Positions 62,391-64,000 of a DNA stretch of 64,000 bases are shown here, in pieces. A model generated the notes under the pieces. The model made no database searches, had not been told where the DNA came from, and was given only the letters and a program-made list of their open reading frames with translations. The DNA lies in NCBI GenBank assembly GCA_021292105.1, contig CM037874.1:29502300-29566299 (forward strand). Direction: 5' to 3'. Position numbers and translations under genes: made by a program. Position 1 is the first letter of the stretch, and each line of letters begins with the position of its first letter. This stretch comes from Anadara kagoshimensis (Eukaryota; Mollusca; Bivalvia; Arcoida; Arcidae).

Positions 62391-62465
62391 AATTTCGTGG
62401 GCTCGAATTTTCGTGGTTCTGAGAAAAAATACAATTCCGTGGGATGATAAATTCGTGGATAAAGC
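62391..62465. repeat. TTCGTGG-rich dispersed motif
   Basis: ATTTCGTGGGCTCG, ATTTTCGTGGTTC, AATTCCGTGGG and AAATTCGTGG in 75 bp. The same word pattern is common in bivalve genomes as part of dispersed repeats (from memory). Confidence 0.45.
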
Positions 62466-62939
62466 ACCTTCTTCTTTTGTCCGTAACTTCCTTTGAAGAT
62501 CGGCGAACCGTTGACGACTCTACATACATGTAAACATGTGAGTAAAAATCAGTCTTATGCAGAAGGTAATCGAAATTAATTATTAAGGTGAGCTGATAAT
62601 CAGGCACCCGGGTAAAAAAATTGAAAAAAAAAATTTAATAAAAATCAAATCAATTTCTTCATTAGATATTTACGTATAGGTAGAATGAAAAATGACCTCA
62701 TTCATTGAGCCAAGATGACCCCAGATTTAACTGGTTTCCGATCAAATAAATATTTCTCGAAGGTGTAAATTTGATGAAAATTCAACTTCTTTCGCTCGAA
62801 AATGACATGTGGTCAGTCCTTGTAAACAAAACACAAACTGAAGCCATGATACAGATTTCACTGAAAGTAATAGAGCGAAACGAAATAACTCGTCTGCAAC
62901 ATGGAGTGTTACTCAAGATTAGTAATTAACCGCGGCGTT
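62466..62939. other. Flank, no gene seen
   Basis: Unique sequence. A 72-codon minus-strand frame (62389-62607) overlaps the TTCGTGG motif and has no support. Confidence 0.4.
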
Positions 62940-63003
62940 TTGCATTTGCGCCGATTTGCATTTCATTTGCGCCGATTTTTTTTTTCATTTGCGCCGATTT
63001 TTT
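62940..63003 (+). repeat. Short tandem repeat, CATTTGCGCCGATTTT unit
   Basis: Four copies of CATTTGCGCCGAT with variable T runs. Confidence 0.9.
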
Positions 63004-63004
63004 T

Positions 63005-63175
63005 GTCGAAAGTATAACACTAAGCTATATTACAGATCTGTCAAAAGCCAGTTTAACACTTAGCTACAGTATAGACCTGTCAAAAGTTTAACACTAAGCT
63101 ACAAAACAGACCTGTCGAAAGTATAACAATAAGCTACAATACAGATCTGTAGAAAGTTTAACAATAAGGTAACGA
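63005..63175 (+). repeat. Minisatellite of about 40 bp derived from a MITE end
   Basis: Four to five copies of GACCTGTCGAAAGTTTAACA followed by CTAAGCTA and a short AT spacer. The unit matches the terminal repeat of the MITE at 24216-24779. An inverted partner (GATGTTAAACTTTTGACTGG) lies at 63,322-63,341. Confidence 0.75.
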
Positions 63176-63359
63176 ATCAGTGTTAAATACGCAGTCCATT
63201 TCGGTCCTTTGTAAGCTTGGATGTTTTTGGCAACTGCTATGTATCCCTTTATTGTATTTTGGTCACTAGATGTTCATATCTATGTTACTTTAAAAAAGCT
63301 TTGACTCGTTTTCATTACCATGATGTTAAACTTTTGACTGGCCTATATTGTACCCTACA

Positions 63360-64000
63360 GAACTAATCAAGAAGAGTGAATGATAAATGTACAATTTGAT
63401 GGCGATTAATGTTTATACTTGAAACTTGGTTATATGTATTATTTAATATATTCTTTTAAAATAATTATTTTATGACATAAAATTCACGTATATACAATCC
63501 GTAATTTAAACAAATAAAACGATTGTATTAAAAGTTGTAAGTATGTCATAAAAATGGAAACAAAATGTATTGTGAAAAAATAGTAACATTATCATGATTA
63601 CTTAAAAAACACCTAAAGCAGGTAGCTTCATATCCCTATATTCATTATCGAAAACATAGTGATTGCAATTCGAGATCGAACAAAAGATCACGCCCGTACC
63701 TTGTTTATGTTAATGAAAAAAAACCAATACGAATATTTTTTTATGGAATTAAAATTGAAATTTCATAGACATTGACAGCGATAAAGCAATCAGTATTTTT
63801 GATTAATAAACAGACTTAAACAAACTTCAAACTTAGTAGCCATTGTCCTTTTACAATGACTGAAAATGCTAGAGACGACCATTGACCGACAAACACCAAT
63901 GTACCATAGAGTTAGATCGATCGTATTGATATTCAAACATCCTGGAATCAATCGAATGAATATTTTCAAACAATATTTCTGTCTCTGCTTTTTTAAGTCA
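63360..64000. other. Window end, no gene seen
   Basis: AT-rich intergenic sequence. Nothing recognised. Confidence 0.4.

Overview
The window looks like nuclear DNA of a mollusc, most likely a bivalve. It is AT-rich and intron-containing, and it is crowded with tRNA-derived SINEs, MITE-like inverted repeats, minisatellites, a Ty3/gypsy retrotransposon and satellite DNA. One gene encodes a secreted, extremely methionine-rich protein of the kind known from nacre and shell matrix of pearl oysters and relatives. No prokaryotic operons, CRISPR arrays or rRNA genes were seen.

Layout. 1-5 kb: a small minus-strand gene with a TATA box, a non-coding first exon, a signal-peptide exon and a Met/Pro/Gly repeat exon. 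5.8-8.4 kb: a duplicated block with a local tandem array of about 255 bp units. 9.06-17.77 kb: a minus-strand Ty3/gypsy element with a full-length 5' LTR, a truncated 3' LTR, a PBS, a 4 bp target duplication, and gag and pol broken by single-base frameshifts. 18-24.8 kb: SINEs, a small MITE, a 38 bp minisatellite of about 50 copies, and a two-exon voltage-gated K+ channel locus (minus strand). Its pore exon is open and runs into the minisatellite, but its T1 exon carries a nonsense codon and a frameshift. A 560 bp MITE follows.

24,811-62,111: the main discovery candidate, a 37.3 kb inverted-repeat unit. Unique ends of about 225 bp are inverted copies of each other and are flanked by a direct repeat (TTTATTC, or up to 11 bp depending on where the end is set). 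Next to each end, in opposite orientations, lie arrays of one 183 bp satellite (about 46 copies on the left, about 90 on the right). Between them is a core of about 11.9 kb with no recognisable transposase, holding a decayed LINE, a 3.1 kb TTAA-flanked non-autonomous element with tRNA-like repeats, and a 165 bp palindrome. This is the architecture of a foldback transposon, at giant scale and with satellite arms.

62-64 kb: flank with further minisatellites, one apparently made from the terminal repeat of the MITE at 24.2 kb.

Two cautions apply. The right satellite array and the retrotransposon are rich in single-base indels while the retrotransposon LTRs are almost identical, so residual assembly errors may explain some frameshifts. 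All family assignments rest on reading motifs by eye, with no database search.
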